Part shown: positions 51,139-60,886 of the stretch, piece by piece
Position numbering within the stretch: the stretch's first letter is position 1
Layout of the letters: each line of letters begins with the position of its first letter
From: Psychromonas sp. SP041
Lineage (GTDB): Bacteria; Pseudomonadota; Gammaproteobacteria; Enterobacterales; Psychromonadaceae
Assembly: GCF_000470315.2 (NCBI RefSeq)
Contig: NZ_CBRF02000007.1
Coordinates: 1-64,000, forward strand
DNA length: 64,000 nt
Direction of reading: 5' to 3'
The notes under the pieces: generated by a model
Databases searched by the model: none
Seen by the model: only the letters and a program-made list of their open reading frames with translations
What the model was told of the DNA's origin: nothing
Program-made: the position numbers and the translations under genes

Positions 51139-52454
51139 TACTCTTCCTCAATAATGTAATCAGGGTTATTGATTTTAATATATGCTTCTTGACGAATTTC
51201 ATTCAACCAAGCATAAGCCTCAGCTGGAAAACGTTGTCTAAATATCACACTATAAGCTTTTTGTTTTGTTGCACTTTCTGTAGTGTCTGACTCTCGTTTG
51301 TCAATTACCTGTAAAATATGCCAGCCATGCATGGTGTGAAATGGTTGACTAATTTCACCAATAGGTTGTGATTTTGCAAGATCTCTGAATTCAGGAACGT
51401 ACATATTTGGATCTGCCCAACCTAGACCTCCGCCTTTTACAGCAGAACCTGGGTCTTGAGAATATTGTTTAGCCACTTCATCAAATGTTTTAGTACCATC
51501 TAGTATTTCTTGACGCAATTTACCTAATAATACTTTAGCTTTCTCATCACTCATGATGATAGTCGGCTTGACTAATATATGACGAGCATTTACTTCTTCT
51601 GTCATAATATTTTCGCCACCTTTTTTATCTAATATTTGGATGATATGAACACCCAATCTAGAATGGAATGGACCAATAATGTCGCCTTTTTTATTTGTTT
51701 CTGCTAAGTTTTCAGCAAATAGGCTTGGAATGTCTTCCATTTTGCGCCAACCCCAATCACCACCTTCTAACGCTTTAGGGCCTTCAGAATTTGCTAATGC
51801 CAATTGTTTGATGTCAGCACCATTTTTAATTTGTTTAGCTAGCTTTTGTGCTTTTTGATCAGCAGCTTGTTTTTTCTCTTCAGAAGCATCATCAGATACT
51901 TTCAATAAGATATGCGCAACCTTAAGCTCGGTACTTTGTTCATCCGCTTGATTGATACGGTCAATCACCTGTTGAACTTCTTGATCTGAAATATTGATAC
52001 GTCTACGAACTTGAACTTGACGTACTTCATTAACAGTTAATTCGTCACGGATATTATTAACAAATGCTTTATAGTTAATACCAGAAGCCGTTAAATCAGA
52101 ACGCATTTGAGCTAAACTTTTACCTTTATTTTTAGCCATTTCTTCAATGGTTTGATCAAGTTGTGCATCACTAATACGCAGACCAATGCGCTCTGCAATT
52201 TGTAATTGTAATCTGTCGTTAATTAATTTATCAAGAATCTGCTTATCAATGTTTTCTTGATTTGGCAGTGTTTCTCCATTTTCTTTATAACGTGCAATTA
52301 AGTCACGTTTCATATTTTTCATATCACTTGCTAAAACAAGTTCTTTGTTTACAACTGCTTCAATTTTATCTAGCTGAACTTCAGCTGCATTAGCAAACTG
52401 CGGTAAAGCCGTTGCTAAGATAAGTACATTTAAAAATTGTTTTGTTAATTTCAT
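51138..52454 (-). CDS. surA: periplasmic chaperone/peptidyl-prolyl isomerase SurA
   Basis: 438 residues. A signal peptide ending in ANA (residue ~23) is followed by a SurA N-terminal helical domain ([14 protein letters not shown] ...), then two PpiC-type parvulin domains: [13 protein letters not shown]...[15 protein letters not shown] (about 176-278) and [11 protein letters not shown]...[14 protein letters not shown] (about 287-390). It escorts unfolded beta-barrel proteins such as LptD, encoded 10 bp upstream, to the BAM complex. Confidence 0.97.
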   Translation of the reverse strand: MKLTKQFLNVLILATALPQFANAAEVQLDKIEAVVNKELVLASDMKNMKRDLIARYKENGETLPNQENIDKQILDKLINDRLQLQIAERIGLRISDAQLDQTIEEMAKNKGKSLAQMRSDLTASGINYKAFVNNIRDELTVNEVRQVQVRRRINISDQEVQQVIDRINQADEQSTELKVAHILLKVSDDASEEKKQAADQKAQKLAKQIKNGADIKQLALANSEGPKALEGGDWGWRKMEDIPSLFAENLAETNKKGDIIGPFHSRLGVHIIQILDKKGGENIMTEEVNARHILVKPTIIMSDEKAKVLLGKLRQEILDGTKTFDEVAKQYSQDPGSAVKGGGLGWADPNMYVPEFRDLAKSQPIGEISQPFHTMHGWHILQVIDKRESDTTESATKQKAYSVIFRQRFPAEAYAWLNEIRQEAYIKINNPDYIIEEE

Positions 52455-52464
52455 TTTTTACCTA

Positions 52465-54855
52465 TTACTTTAAATAAAATGGACGACCGTAGTCGAATAG
52501 ACCATCTTCATAACCTGAGTTACCAACCCCACCTAAACCCATTAGTTCAAGTGTTAAGCTGACACTACTTTCTGTTTCAATATTATCATCATAGCTAGCT
52601 TCATCTCCAAAGTAAGAGAGCATATGTCTGTCATACGTTAAACCAACAGCCCAGCAACATGATTGATATTTAAGGCCAATAATACTCTCAAAACTGTTTT
52701 GAAATTCAACATTATAATAATAGCTAGCAAAAGTGGACCATTGAGTGTCAATTGACCAATTTACCTTTGTACCTATTTGATTAACAATTTCATCCCAATC
52801 AGCATTTTCATCTTCTTTGTAATAACGGTAACTTAATTGTGCGTAAGTATTATAAGCCCAACGTTTTTCAAACGTCGTATTAGCACGTTGAATAAAGTTA
52901 TCATCACTATCCCATTCTATTCCTGCATGGAAGAAGTAGTCATTATCAAAGTTAACGTCAACTTCACTGACTATTGATGATCTGTTTGTTTCTTTATCAT
53001 CGTCATCATCTGTAGGCAATACGGTGCGAGAATCAGAAAAGTAATAATTCTGCCCAATCGCAAAACGTAATCTTTCTTTACCTTGGTCATTTAAAAAGCT
53101 AGTTGAGATACCAAGGGTAATTTGATCCGCTTCTGCTATTCTGTCGTAACCAGAGTAACGGTTATCACGAAACAATCCATAATAATCTTGTTGTAGGGCT
53201 GTTGTATCATATAAACCAATACCAGACTGATCTTGATATGGAACATATAAATACTGTACTTGCGGCACTAATGTTTGGCGGTAATCGTCACCAAACCAAG
53301 AAAAATCTCTTTCTAAATTGATACCTGAATTGATTTTAAAAGAAGGTAAGTAACGTACTGTTGACTCTTCTAAATCATCATACCAATCATATTTAGTGGC
53401 GTTATCTAAGTCTTGTTGATAATAACTCAACATGTATTTCAGCTCAGTATTCACAAACAATGAATCATAATAGAGTGGTAAAGATAACTTTGGTTCAACA
53501 TGAATACGGGTACCGGTGTAAACATCATCATCATTATGCTCAAAGCGTGTTATTTCAGAATACCAGTCAAACTGTAAGCTTTTCCAATTTAGAGGTTGGT
53601 AAGCGCTAAAGGCTAATTTAGGTAATACAATATGTGGCATATCATCATCAGCATCATTAAGCACTTGGAACTTACGTACTTCTAATTCAGCACTCCAATT
53701 TGTTTTGGTATAGTTTAAATTTGCATTTTGCAGCAATTGGTTATCGCTTCGGCTACCATAATCTGTACTGATATCGTTGAAGTAATACTCATCACTAACT
53801 TTGTTGTAATCTACATTGAAGTTCCAATCTTCCGCAAAAGTCACATCATGATCGAAATGGACTAAATAACGCTCACCTATATCGTCACCGTCATCATCTT
53901 TACGAATTTTATCATCATTCAAGTACTCTAATTGCAATGTACCTGAGCCAACATCGAATAAATAACGATATTCTGCTGCCACTAATAGACCACGGTTTTG
54001 CATATAAGTCGGCGTAATTGTTGCGTCTTGATTGGGAGCTATGTTGATGTAGAGTGGTTGATTATAAGTAAAACCATTAACCGATGAAAACTCATAGGTA
54101 GGGAACAATATACCTGTTTTACGTTTGTCAGATAATGGGTAACTGATGTACGGAAAGTAAAAAACAGGAACATCTTTTATTCTTAATACCGCATTATAAG
54201 CGGTGCCCATATCTGCTTCTTTATCAATATATAGCGTTGATGCATCTAAACTCCAAGTAATATCATTCGGAGGGCAGGCTGTATAACTTGATGAATTTAG
54301 TTCGTATTGGCCTTGGCCATTATCATAAACACGCTCTGCATTACCTCGACCGCCTCGTCCATGGAATTGAAACTGGGTCTGGATTAAAGAGGATTCATCA
54401 GTTTTGAAGTTAGTATTAATCTCATCTGCAATTAAGGTTACTTGACCATCAACATAACGAGCATTACCCATTGCATTGGCTTGTTCTGTACTTCGGTCAT
54501 ATATGATTCTATCTGCATCTAAAGATTTCTCTCCTTGTATTGCATTAACATCTCCTTCATAAATAACCTTTCCGTTTAACCCTCTTAAAGAGTCAGCATC
54601 GATGCTGATGGGAATTTGGTTTCTATCGACGTTATTGTTACGCTCTGTAATAGGAGGAACTTGTTGATAACATTGTCTGAAATAAAAATTAACATCGCGT
54701 GGTGCTGATTTTTCTTCCAAGCTTTGCGAAACAACTTCTAACTCTGCTTCATTAGCAGAATCTAATGTCTCATTTAAATCACTCGTATCAGTTTGCTGGG
54801 CAACTGCACTGGCAATAGGAGATAGAAAAAATAATAATGGTATTAGTTTTAGCAT
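52465..54855 (-). CDS. lptD: LPS-assembly protein LptD
   Basis: 796 residues. A signal peptide (to about residue 19) precedes the periplasmic beta-jellyroll with OstA-type repeats (ISIDADSLRGLNGKVIYEGDVNAIQGEKSLDADRIIYD), then LPTYEFSSVNGFTYNQPLYINIAPNQDATITPTYMQNRG at the start of the C-terminal barrel. Four cysteines are in the expected places: Cys62, the CPPNDITW Cys (about 195) and the adjacent pair Cys733-Cys734, needed for disulfide rearrangement. With LptE it inserts lipopolysaccharide in the outer membrane. First gene of the operon and divergent from djlA. Confidence 0.97.
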   Translation of the reverse strand: MLKLIPLLFFLSPIASAVAQQTDTSDLNETLDSANEAELEVVSQSLEEKSAPRDVNFYFRQCYQQVPPITERNNNVDRNQIPISIDADSLRGLNGKVIYEGDVNAIQGEKSLDADRIIYDRSTEQANAMGNARYVDGQVTLIADEINTNFKTDESSLIQTQFQFHGRGGRGNAERVYDNGQGQYELNSSSYTACPPNDITWSLDASTLYIDKEADMGTAYNAVLRIKDVPVFYFPYISYPLSDKRKTGILFPTYEFSSVNGFTYNQPLYINIAPNQDATITPTYMQNRGLLVAAEYRYLFDVGSGTLQLEYLNDDKIRKDDDGDDIGERYLVHFDHDVTFAEDWNFNVDYNKVSDEYYFNDISTDYGSRSDNQLLQNANLNYTKTNWSAELEVRKFQVLNDADDDMPHIVLPKLAFSAYQPLNWKSLQFDWYSEITRFEHNDDDVYTGTRIHVEPKLSLPLYYDSLFVNTELKYMLSYYQQDLDNATKYDWYDDLEESTVRYLPSFKINSGINLERDFSWFGDDYRQTLVPQVQYLYVPYQDQSGIGLYDTTALQQDYYGLFRDNRYSGYDRIAEADQITLGISTSFLNDQGKERLRFAIGQNYYFSDSRTVLPTDDDDDKETNRSSIVSEVDVNFDNDYFFHAGIEWDSDDNFIQRANTTFEKRWAYNTYAQLSYRYYKEDENADWDEIVNQIGTKVNWSIDTQWSTFASYYYNVEFQNSFESIIGLKYQSCCWAVGLTYDRHMLSYFGDEASYDDNIETESSVSLTLELMGLGGVGNSGYEDGLFDYGRPFYLK

Positions 54856-55077
54856 GAATAACTCATCTACAAGTGCTTAGAAACATCAGAAAACGCTAAG
54901 CAGAAAACAACAGTATAACCACGTATAATAAAGTAAACTTTTGCTGGCTCCAATCTTTGATTGCCCATTACGTGAGTATTTTTGTTATTTAGTACAAATA
55001 ATTGGCAAATCTGTACATAGTTAGTCAAAATGTTCGGCAGTTTTACTATTTTCTTAATTTAAAGGTAATTATTAGTT

Positions 55078-55893
55078 ATGCGCATATGGGGCAAATTATT
55101 AGGTGGTTTTTTTGGGTTTATGTTTGGGCACTTTTTTGGCCTGATCTTAGGTGTTTGGTTAGGCCATCGTTTTGATGTTGCCGTTGGCCGTAATTTTAAT
55201 ATGCAAGATGGCATATTAGGTGGCCGAGGAAATAGCGCAGATAAACAAAAAATATTCTTTGAGACTGCATTTTCTGTCATGGGACATGTCGCTAAATCAA
55301 AAGGTAAAGTCACTCAAACCGATATTCAAGTTGCTAATGCTTATATGGACCAAATGAACTTGCATGGCAATGCAAGAGCACAAGCTCAGGCTGCCTTTAC
55401 TGCCGGTAAAGAAGCTGATTTTGCATTGGTTGAAAGGTTACAAGAATTTGTACGTGTTTTACATGGTGAGCGTAACGTTCTACAAATGTTTTTAGCCATT
55501 CAAGTACAAGTTGCTTTTTCTGATGGGGAAATTGACGAGAATGAAAAGTCTATTCTTTATGTTATTGCTGAAAATTTAAAATTCTCTCGTTTTGAGTTAG
55601 ATCGTTTGATTCAAATGATTCAAGGACAACAGCATTTTCACCAAGGTGGTCAGGGCGGTCAACAGCAAAACACAGCACAGTCTGAAGGCGATGCTTATCA
55701 AGTGTTAGGTGTTGATAGCAGTGCAACGGATAAAGAAGTAAAGCGTGCTTATCGTAAATTAATGAGTCAAAACCATCCAGATAAGCTAGCTTCAAAAGGG
55801 CTGCCTGAAGAAATGATGGAATTAGCGAAAGAAAAAACCCAAGATATTCAAAAAGCTTACGAGCTTTTACGTACTAATCGTGGCTTTAAATAA
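55078..55893 (+). CDS. djlA: co-chaperone DjlA
   Basis: 271 residues, as in E. coli. The N-terminal membrane helix is Gly-rich (GKLLGGFFGFMFGHFFGLILGVWLG), the middle is a TerB-like helical domain (about 55-170), a Gln/Gly/His-rich linker follows, and a C-terminal J-domain (YQVLGVDSSATDKEVKRAYRKLMSQNHPDKL) contains the HPD motif that stimulates DnaK. Its position beside lptD is conserved. The next gene starts 2 bp later. Confidence 0.96.
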   Translation: MRIWGKLLGGFFGFMFGHFFGLILGVWLGHRFDVAVGRNFNMQDGILGGRGNSADKQKIFFETAFSVMGHVAKSKGKVTQTDIQVANAYMDQMNLHGNARAQAQAAFTAGKEADFALVERLQEFVRVLHGERNVLQMFLAIQVQVAFSDGEIDENEKSILYVIAENLKFSRFELDRLIQMIQGQQHFHQGGQGGQQQNTAQSEGDAYQVLGVDSSATDKEVKRAYRKLMSQNHPDKLASKGLPEEMMELAKEKTQDIQKAYELLRTNRGFK

Positions 55894-55895
55894 AA

Positions 55896-56432
55896 ATGTT
55901 ATCGGTAATTAAACGCTATAGTTTACAGCTTGTCTTCACTTTAAGTTTGCTTTTAGGTTTGCAGTTACCGAATTTTTTACAACAATATGAATTGCGTTTG
56001 CAAGGACATTTTGTTGAAGCTCAACAACAATTAGCCGCGTTTCAATCATTGGCAAATAAGTATTTTTCAGGTGATTTAAGCGCACTGATAACAAAACATA
56101 AAAGCAGTGAAGATAACTTGTATCGTGAAGAAGCGTTGGTAATAGATAAAACATATTCACGAGTACAATTTTTACAACAAAAAATAGATGAGCTAAAGCA
56201 ACCTATTTGGTACCGATTAGGCACATTAACCCAGCAAATAAACCAACCTGTTTTTAAAGAAACGTGGTCTGGTTATCAAGCTAATGTGTTACTTAATCAA
56301 CAAGCTATTTTAGTTGGGGTAAGCGTAGCGGTTATTTTCATGTTATCGCTGGAGCTTTTCTTTTATCTTCTTAAATTAGTTTTTTATGCTGTATTACCTG
56401 GCATTAAAAATAAACCCCAAGCGCGCTCTTAA
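55896..56432 (+). CDS. DUF2937-family membrane protein
   Basis: 178 residues. It has a hydrophobic N-terminal helix (LVFTLSLLLGLQLPNFLQQYELRLQGHFVEAQ, in which the LPNFLQQYxxRLxGHxxEA segment matches my memory of DUF2937), a helical middle and a C-terminal membrane helix (ILVGVSVAVIFMLSLELFFYLLKLVFY). Both ends would lie on the cytoplasmic side. Function unknown. Separated from djlA by 2 bp, so probably co-transcribed. Confidence 0.8.
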   Translation: MLSVIKRYSLQLVFTLSLLLGLQLPNFLQQYELRLQGHFVEAQQQLAAFQSLANKYFSGDLSALITKHKSSEDNLYREEALVIDKTYSRVQFLQQKIDELKQPIWYRLGTLTQQINQPVFKETWSGYQANVLLNQQAILVGVSVAVIFMLSLELFFYLLKLVFYAVLPGIKNKPQARS

Positions 56433-56625
56433 AGCTTAAATATGCATAATAAGCGTAATTTCCGCGCTAAATGAGTATCAAACCCATCTATATCAAATAA
56501 TTTCCGCTTATAACGTTTTAATTTTGCATCTGCGCAAGTGCTTCTCTATTATTGTCTACTAATTATTTTAGCAATCATTTTATGGTGTTTTACACCTAAT
56601 AGACTTTTAAATCGGAGCTTAATAC

Positions 56626-57654
56626 ATGTCTACATTTTCTCTTGCGTTTGGTACAGCTACTAAAAATCGTGACCAAAAAATCATTGAAGCATTTTTCCCA
56701 AACCCAATTTTAAACCCAAATGAAGATTTAGTAGCGACTATTGCTGCTATTACTGGTTATGAAGGTGGCAACCAAGTCATCGAAGTTAAACCAGACGTTG
56801 CAGAGCAATTAGCTGCTGCATTTAATGGTGAAGATGATACAGATAATGCTGACTTTGCAGTGGCTGCTGCTAAATCAAAACAACCATTAGTGTTAGTTAT
56901 TCTCGCAACAGATGAGGCACCTCAAAGTGTTGCTGAAGGCTACTTAAAATTACAACTTATCTCTCATCGTTTAGTTAAACCACACGGTGTTGTGTTAGAT
57001 GGTATTTTTGGTTTGCTGCATAACATTGCATGGACAAATAAAGGCCCGATCGATTTACCTGAATTAAAAGATCGCCAAATGAAAGCACGTTTAAAAGGTA
57101 AAACTATCACTGTCGATTGTGTTGATAAATTCCCTAAAATGGTTGATTACGTTGTACCTGCAGGTGTTCGTATTGCGGATACCTCTCGTGTTCGTTTAGG
57201 TGCACATGTTGGTGAAGGTACGACTGTTATGCACGAAGGTTTCATTAACTTTAATGCTGGTACTGCTGGTGTTAGCATGGTCGAAGGTCGTATCTCTGCT
57301 GGTGTTATGGTTGGCGAAGGTAGTGATATCGGTGGTGGCGCTTCTATCATGGGTACGTTATCCGGTGGCGGTAAAATGGTGGTTGCGATTGGCGAGAATA
57401 GCTTATTAGGCGCTAATGCAGGCCTAGGCTTCCCTCTAGGTAACCGTTGTACTATTGAATCTGGTTTATATGTAACAGCGGGCTCTAAAGTTAAAATGTT
57501 AGATAATGAAGGTAATGACGCAGGTTTTGTTAAAGCGCGTGAATTATCTAATAAAGACGATTTACTGTTCCGTCGTAACTCAACAACAGGTCAAATTGAA
57601 TGTTTAGTTAATAAGAGCGCAGTAGAGCTAAACAGTATGTTGCATTCTAACTAA
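56626..57654 (+). CDS. dapD: tetrahydrodipicolinate N-succinyltransferase (long form)
   Basis: 342 residues, the long form known from Vibrio and Pseudomonas rather than the 274-residue E. coli type. GGAG precedes the ATG. Left-handed beta-helix hexapeptides are evident from VPAGVRIADTSRVRLGAHVGEGTTVMHEGFINFNAGTAG through EGRISAGVMVGEGSDIGGGASIMGTLSGGGKMVVAIGENSLLGANAGLGFPLGNRCTIESG. It makes N-succinyl-2-amino-6-ketopimelate in lysine and diaminopimelate synthesis. Single gene, with a terminator 57 bp after the stop. Confidence 0.96.
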   Translation: MSTFSLAFGTATKNRDQKIIEAFFPNPILNPNEDLVATIAAITGYEGGNQVIEVKPDVAEQLAAAFNGEDDTDNADFAVAAAKSKQPLVLVILATDEAPQSVAEGYLKLQLISHRLVKPHGVVLDGIFGLLHNIAWTNKGPIDLPELKDRQMKARLKGKTITVDCVDKFPKMVDYVVPAGVRIADTSRVRLGAHVGEGTTVMHEGFINFNAGTAGVSMVEGRISAGVMVGEGSDIGGGASIMGTLSGGGKMVVAIGENSLLGANAGLGFPLGNRCTIESGLYVTAGSKVKMLDNEGNDAGFVKARELSNKDDLLFRRNSTTGQIECLVNKSAVELNSMLHSN

Positions 57655-57711
57655 GCCTCTTTTTATCGGTTTAAGTTAAAATAAGTATCAGTTAACAAAT
57701 TGAAATTCTTT

Positions 57712-57737
57712 AAGGCTATCTTCGGATAGCCTTTTTT
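57712..57737 (+). terminator. rho-independent terminator of dapD
   Basis: AAGGCTATC-TTCG-GATAGCCTTTTTT: a 9-bp stem closed by a stable TTCG tetraloop and followed by a T-run. Confidence 0.95.
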
Positions 57738-57806
57738 GTGCCTGTTGTCCTGCCTTGAAAATATTTTTTAATATGACTGAAGTAATTTTCACTGGTCAGT
57801 TGTTCG

Positions 57807-57916
57807 TTAGCTATCGATTAGCTATTCGTTAGTTATTGATTGGTTATTGATTAGTTAGTTGTCTACTGCAATAAATTTATTCTGACTTATTCTGACTTAT
57901 TCTGACTTATTCTGAT
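57807..57916. repeat. two short tandem arrays in gap 57655-58125
   Basis: Five degenerate 11-bp units around TTAGTTATTGA (57807-57861) are followed by four 10-bp units TTATTCTGAC (57877-57916, the last ending in T). The gap holds no gene besides the dapD terminator; the arrays lie about 200 bp before the HD-GYP gene. Confidence 0.8.
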
Positions 57917-58125
57917 TTTTGTTTACTAATAAATGAGAAGCATTTGCTTAGTTTTTATACCTATTATTGGCTATAGTGTTATTTGGGTGTTTTTGTTTTT
58001 TTTGTTAAACATAAATTTCAATCTACTATTCGGCACTTTTAATGAGTGATAAATCATTGTAATAGTCATTTTTAGCTATTCAATAAATATAAAATATTAT
58101 GAATCTACGTACTAAAAGGCGCACA

Positions 58126-59595
58126 ATGAACAGCTCAAACTATAATGCTTCTCTTACTTTTAAACTCTATATTCTAGCGGCTATCTTATTTGCTATTTAT
58201 GGTGGGAGAGTTTGCCCCTTTTTAGCGACTTTGACGACCAGTGAAGTATCGATACATGTATCCATTACTTTTTCTGTTTTATTGTTAGTCCGTCATTTCC
58301 TGCTACCTCATCACACCTTGAATAAACAGATAAAACAAATAAAGTTAGATACGTTTTGCTTCTTCATCGCCAGCCTTCCATTGGCGATTTATTACAATAT
58401 TGGTTATGATTTTGGGTTAGATAGTAATGTTAAAATTGTTTTCGGGATGGCGCTGTTTGGTTTTTTTACAGGATGTATTTTACAGCTTTCAGCAAAGCTC
58501 GCACAAATGGATGAAATGGAGTTGAATGGGCAATTCGATTTTGAACTATCAGGTCAACGAAGTTCTTTAATTAATCAAATGATTTGGTTAGTGGTACTTT
58601 TATTAGTGATCCTGACGGGGGCATTATCTATGGTGGCAGTAAAAAATATTTTTTGGTTAAAGCATAATCCTGAACTAGTCATGGATGGCAGTGGTCAAAT
58701 CAGTGTTATTAAAGAGCTTATCTATATTGCAGCTTTGGTGACAGGTTATGCGATGGCCGTTATGTTTTTATGGAGTAAGGTCATTAAGCGTATTTTATTA
58801 AGTCAAGAATGTGCCTTAAAAAGGGTAAGTGAGGGCGATATCAATACCCGTTTGCCTATTTTTAGTTACGATGAGTTTGGTTCAACGGCATCATTAACTA
58901 ATAGCATGTTAGATAGTCTTGAGTTTGCTCAAAATGAAGTGAAAACAACAAGGGATGTAGCGATAGTTAGCTTATCTGCTTTAGCTGAATCTCGTGATAA
59001 TGAAACCGGTGCACATATTTTACGTACACAAGAATATGTTAAGGCATTGGCTGAGAATTTAAGTGAATCTACTGCATATTCTGCGTTATTAACCCCTCAT
59101 TATATCGAACTGTTATATAAGTCTGCTCCGTTACATGATGTAGGTAAAGTAGGTATTCCTGATAATATATTACTTAAACCAGGTAAATTAACCGACGATG
59201 AATTTGAAATTATGAAAGGGCACGCTCAAATTGGTGCGGACGCTTTATCGATAGCAGAAAAGCAATTAGGCAGTAGTTCATTTTTAGAAATTGCAAAAGA
59301 AATTGCCTTATCACATCATGAAAAATGGAATGGTTCAGGTTATCCGAATCAACTATCAGGGGAAAGTATTCCTTTGTCTGGACGACTAATGGCTTTAGCA
59401 GATGTCTACGATGCACTTATCTCTAAACGAGTTTATAAGCCTGCTTTTTCACATCAAGAAGCGAAAGATATTATTATGAAAGGGGAGGGTTCGCATTTTG
59501 ACCCTGCAGTGGTAAAAGCGTTTCTTGCTATTGAAGATAAGTTTGTTGCTATTGCCGCTCATTTTCAAGACAGCGCCAAAGATTTATTGGCATAA
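58126..59595 (+). CDS. membrane HAMP/HD-GYP cyclic-di-GMP phosphodiesterase
   Basis: 489 residues from the ATG at 58126, which has AAAAGG six bases upstream; the ATG at 58099 has no ribosome site. Six or so hydrophobic segments in the first ~225 residues form a membrane sensor unlike MASE domains that I recall. A HAMP-like linker (ALKRVSEGDINTRLPIFSYDEFG) follows, then an HD-GYP domain: ALAESRDNETGAHILRTQEYV, APLHDVGKVGIPD (HD pair), MKGHAQIGADAL, SHHEKWNGSGYP (GYP) and LADVYDALISKRVYK. All metal ligands appear present, so c-di-GMP hydrolysis is likely. Confidence 0.92.
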   Translation: MNSSNYNASLTFKLYILAAILFAIYGGRVCPFLATLTTSEVSIHVSITFSVLLLVRHFLLPHHTLNKQIKQIKLDTFCFFIASLPLAIYYNIGYDFGLDSNVKIVFGMALFGFFTGCILQLSAKLAQMDEMELNGQFDFELSGQRSSLINQMIWLVVLLLVILTGALSMVAVKNIFWLKHNPELVMDGSGQISVIKELIYIAALVTGYAMAVMFLWSKVIKRILLSQECALKRVSEGDINTRLPIFSYDEFGSTASLTNSMLDSLEFAQNEVKTTRDVAIVSLSALAESRDNETGAHILRTQEYVKALAENLSESTAYSALLTPHYIELLYKSAPLHDVGKVGIPDNILLKPGKLTDDEFEIMKGHAQIGADALSIAEKQLGSSSFLEIAKEIALSHHEKWNGSGYPNQLSGESIPLSGRLMALADVYDALISKRVYKPAFSHQEAKDIIMKGEGSHFDPAVVKAFLAIEDKFVAIAAHFQDSAKDLLA

Positions 59596-59745
59596 AGTAC
59601 GAAAGTTATTTGTGCTTGTTGAAGATTGAAGATTGAAGATAAAGATTGAACAGAATATTTTATTTTAAAGTAGTTGCGTAAAGGTAGGTATTTTTATAAA
59701 AGTGATTTGTTAAAGGTATAGTGAGTTAAAAGGTGAGGGTGTAGA

Positions 59746-59786
59746 TAATTTAACGTGATTCATTGTTCACAAATCACGTTAAATTA
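59746..59786. terminator. bidirectional hairpin between HD-GYP and alr genes
   Basis: TAATTTAACGTGATT (59746-59760) and AATCACGTTAAATTA (59772-59786) are perfect 15-bp inverted repeats, 8 bp from the alr stop codon and between convergent genes. Confidence 0.6.
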
Positions 59787-59794
59787 ATGATAGG

Positions 59795-60877
59795 TTATTT
59801 TATGTAAGTTTTACTGACTCGGCGTGTTAAACCACACAATAATGAATATGAGATAGTTTCTGAGCAGTTAGCTACCTCGGTTACTGAAATGTTATCACCC
59901 CATAATTCCACATCAAACCCAATACAGTCTTGTTGCTCAAACATAGATAAATCAACCATGACCATATCCATTGAAACACGACCTAATATTTGACTCTTTT
60001 TACCGTTGATAAAAACAGGCGTACCATTTTCTGCATGTCTAGGGTATCCATCAGCATAACCAATTGACACTGTCCCTATTTTTGTTGTCTCTTCAGCGGT
60101 CCATAAACCGTTATAACCAACACTTTCATCTTTATTGATCGTACGCTGAGAGATAACTTTTGCTTTAAATGTCATCGCAGGGATTAAAGGACACGCTAGC
60201 TCATCATCGTCGATAGGTGATGAACCATAAATAATAATGCCTGGGCGCACCCATTGGTTTCTACCTTTGACAGCTTTTGTCAATACAGCTGATGAATTAG
60301 CAATACTAATTTCACCAGGTAATTCACCAATCGTGTTTATAAACAACTCTGTTTGTTTTTTAGTTAATGGCGAGCTTAAATCATCAGCAGATGAAAAGTG
60401 ACTCATGTGGGTGATACTAGCAACTTGCTCTAAGTTAGATAGCTGTTGCCAAGCATCTGCATATTCTTCAGGTAAAAAACCTAATCGATGCATACCTGAG
60501 TCCATTTTTAACCAAACATTAACCGGCTGCTTAAGCTTTACTGCTTTTAATGCATCAAGTTGATGTTGGTTATGTATTGCACACCACAAATTATTTTCAC
60601 TGATGTATTCTAATTCGTCTGCTGTGAAAAAACCTTCCAACAATAAGATAGGTTGTTTAATACCAGCATCACGCAATTCTATTGCTTCTTCAATACACGC
60701 TACACCAAATGCATCCGCTACATCAGTTAAAGCGTTAGCGACTTCAATTGCGCCGTGACCATAAGCATTCGCTTTAATCGTTGCAATTGCTTTAGCAGGT
60801 GCAGCAAGTAATTTTGAATGTAAATAGTTTTGTTTAATCGCGTTTAAGTTAATAATCGCTGTTGCTGTTCTAGCCAT
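59795..60877 (-). CDS. alr: alanine racemase (catabolic DadX/Alr type)
   Basis: 360 residues. The PLP lysine is Lys35 in ATIKANAYGHGAIEVA; MDSGMHRLGF, NSSAVL, RPGIIIYG and GYNGLWTAEE (the second catalytic Tyr region), then VSIGYADGYPRHAENG and LGRVSMDMVMVDLS are all conserved. It interconverts L- and D-alanine. It lies 9 bp after dadA, so here it most likely feeds D-alanine to the dehydrogenase (the dadX role), though it may also serve cell-wall synthesis if it is the only racemase. Confidence 0.96.
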   Translation of the reverse strand: MARTATAIINLNAIKQNYLHSKLLAAPAKAIATIKANAYGHGAIEVANALTDVADAFGVACIEEAIELRDAGIKQPILLLEGFFTADELEYISENNLWCAIHNQHQLDALKAVKLKQPVNVWLKMDSGMHRLGFLPEEYADAWQQLSNLEQVASITHMSHFSSADDLSSPLTKKQTELFINTIGELPGEISIANSSAVLTKAVKGRNQWVRPGIIIYGSSPIDDDELACPLIPAMTFKAKVISQRTINKDESVGYNGLWTAEETTKIGTVSIGYADGYPRHAENGTPVFINGKKSQILGRVSMDMVMVDLSMFEQQDCIGFDVELWGDNISVTEVANCSETISYSLLCGLTRRVSKTYIK

Positions 60878-60886
60878 TTTTCTCCC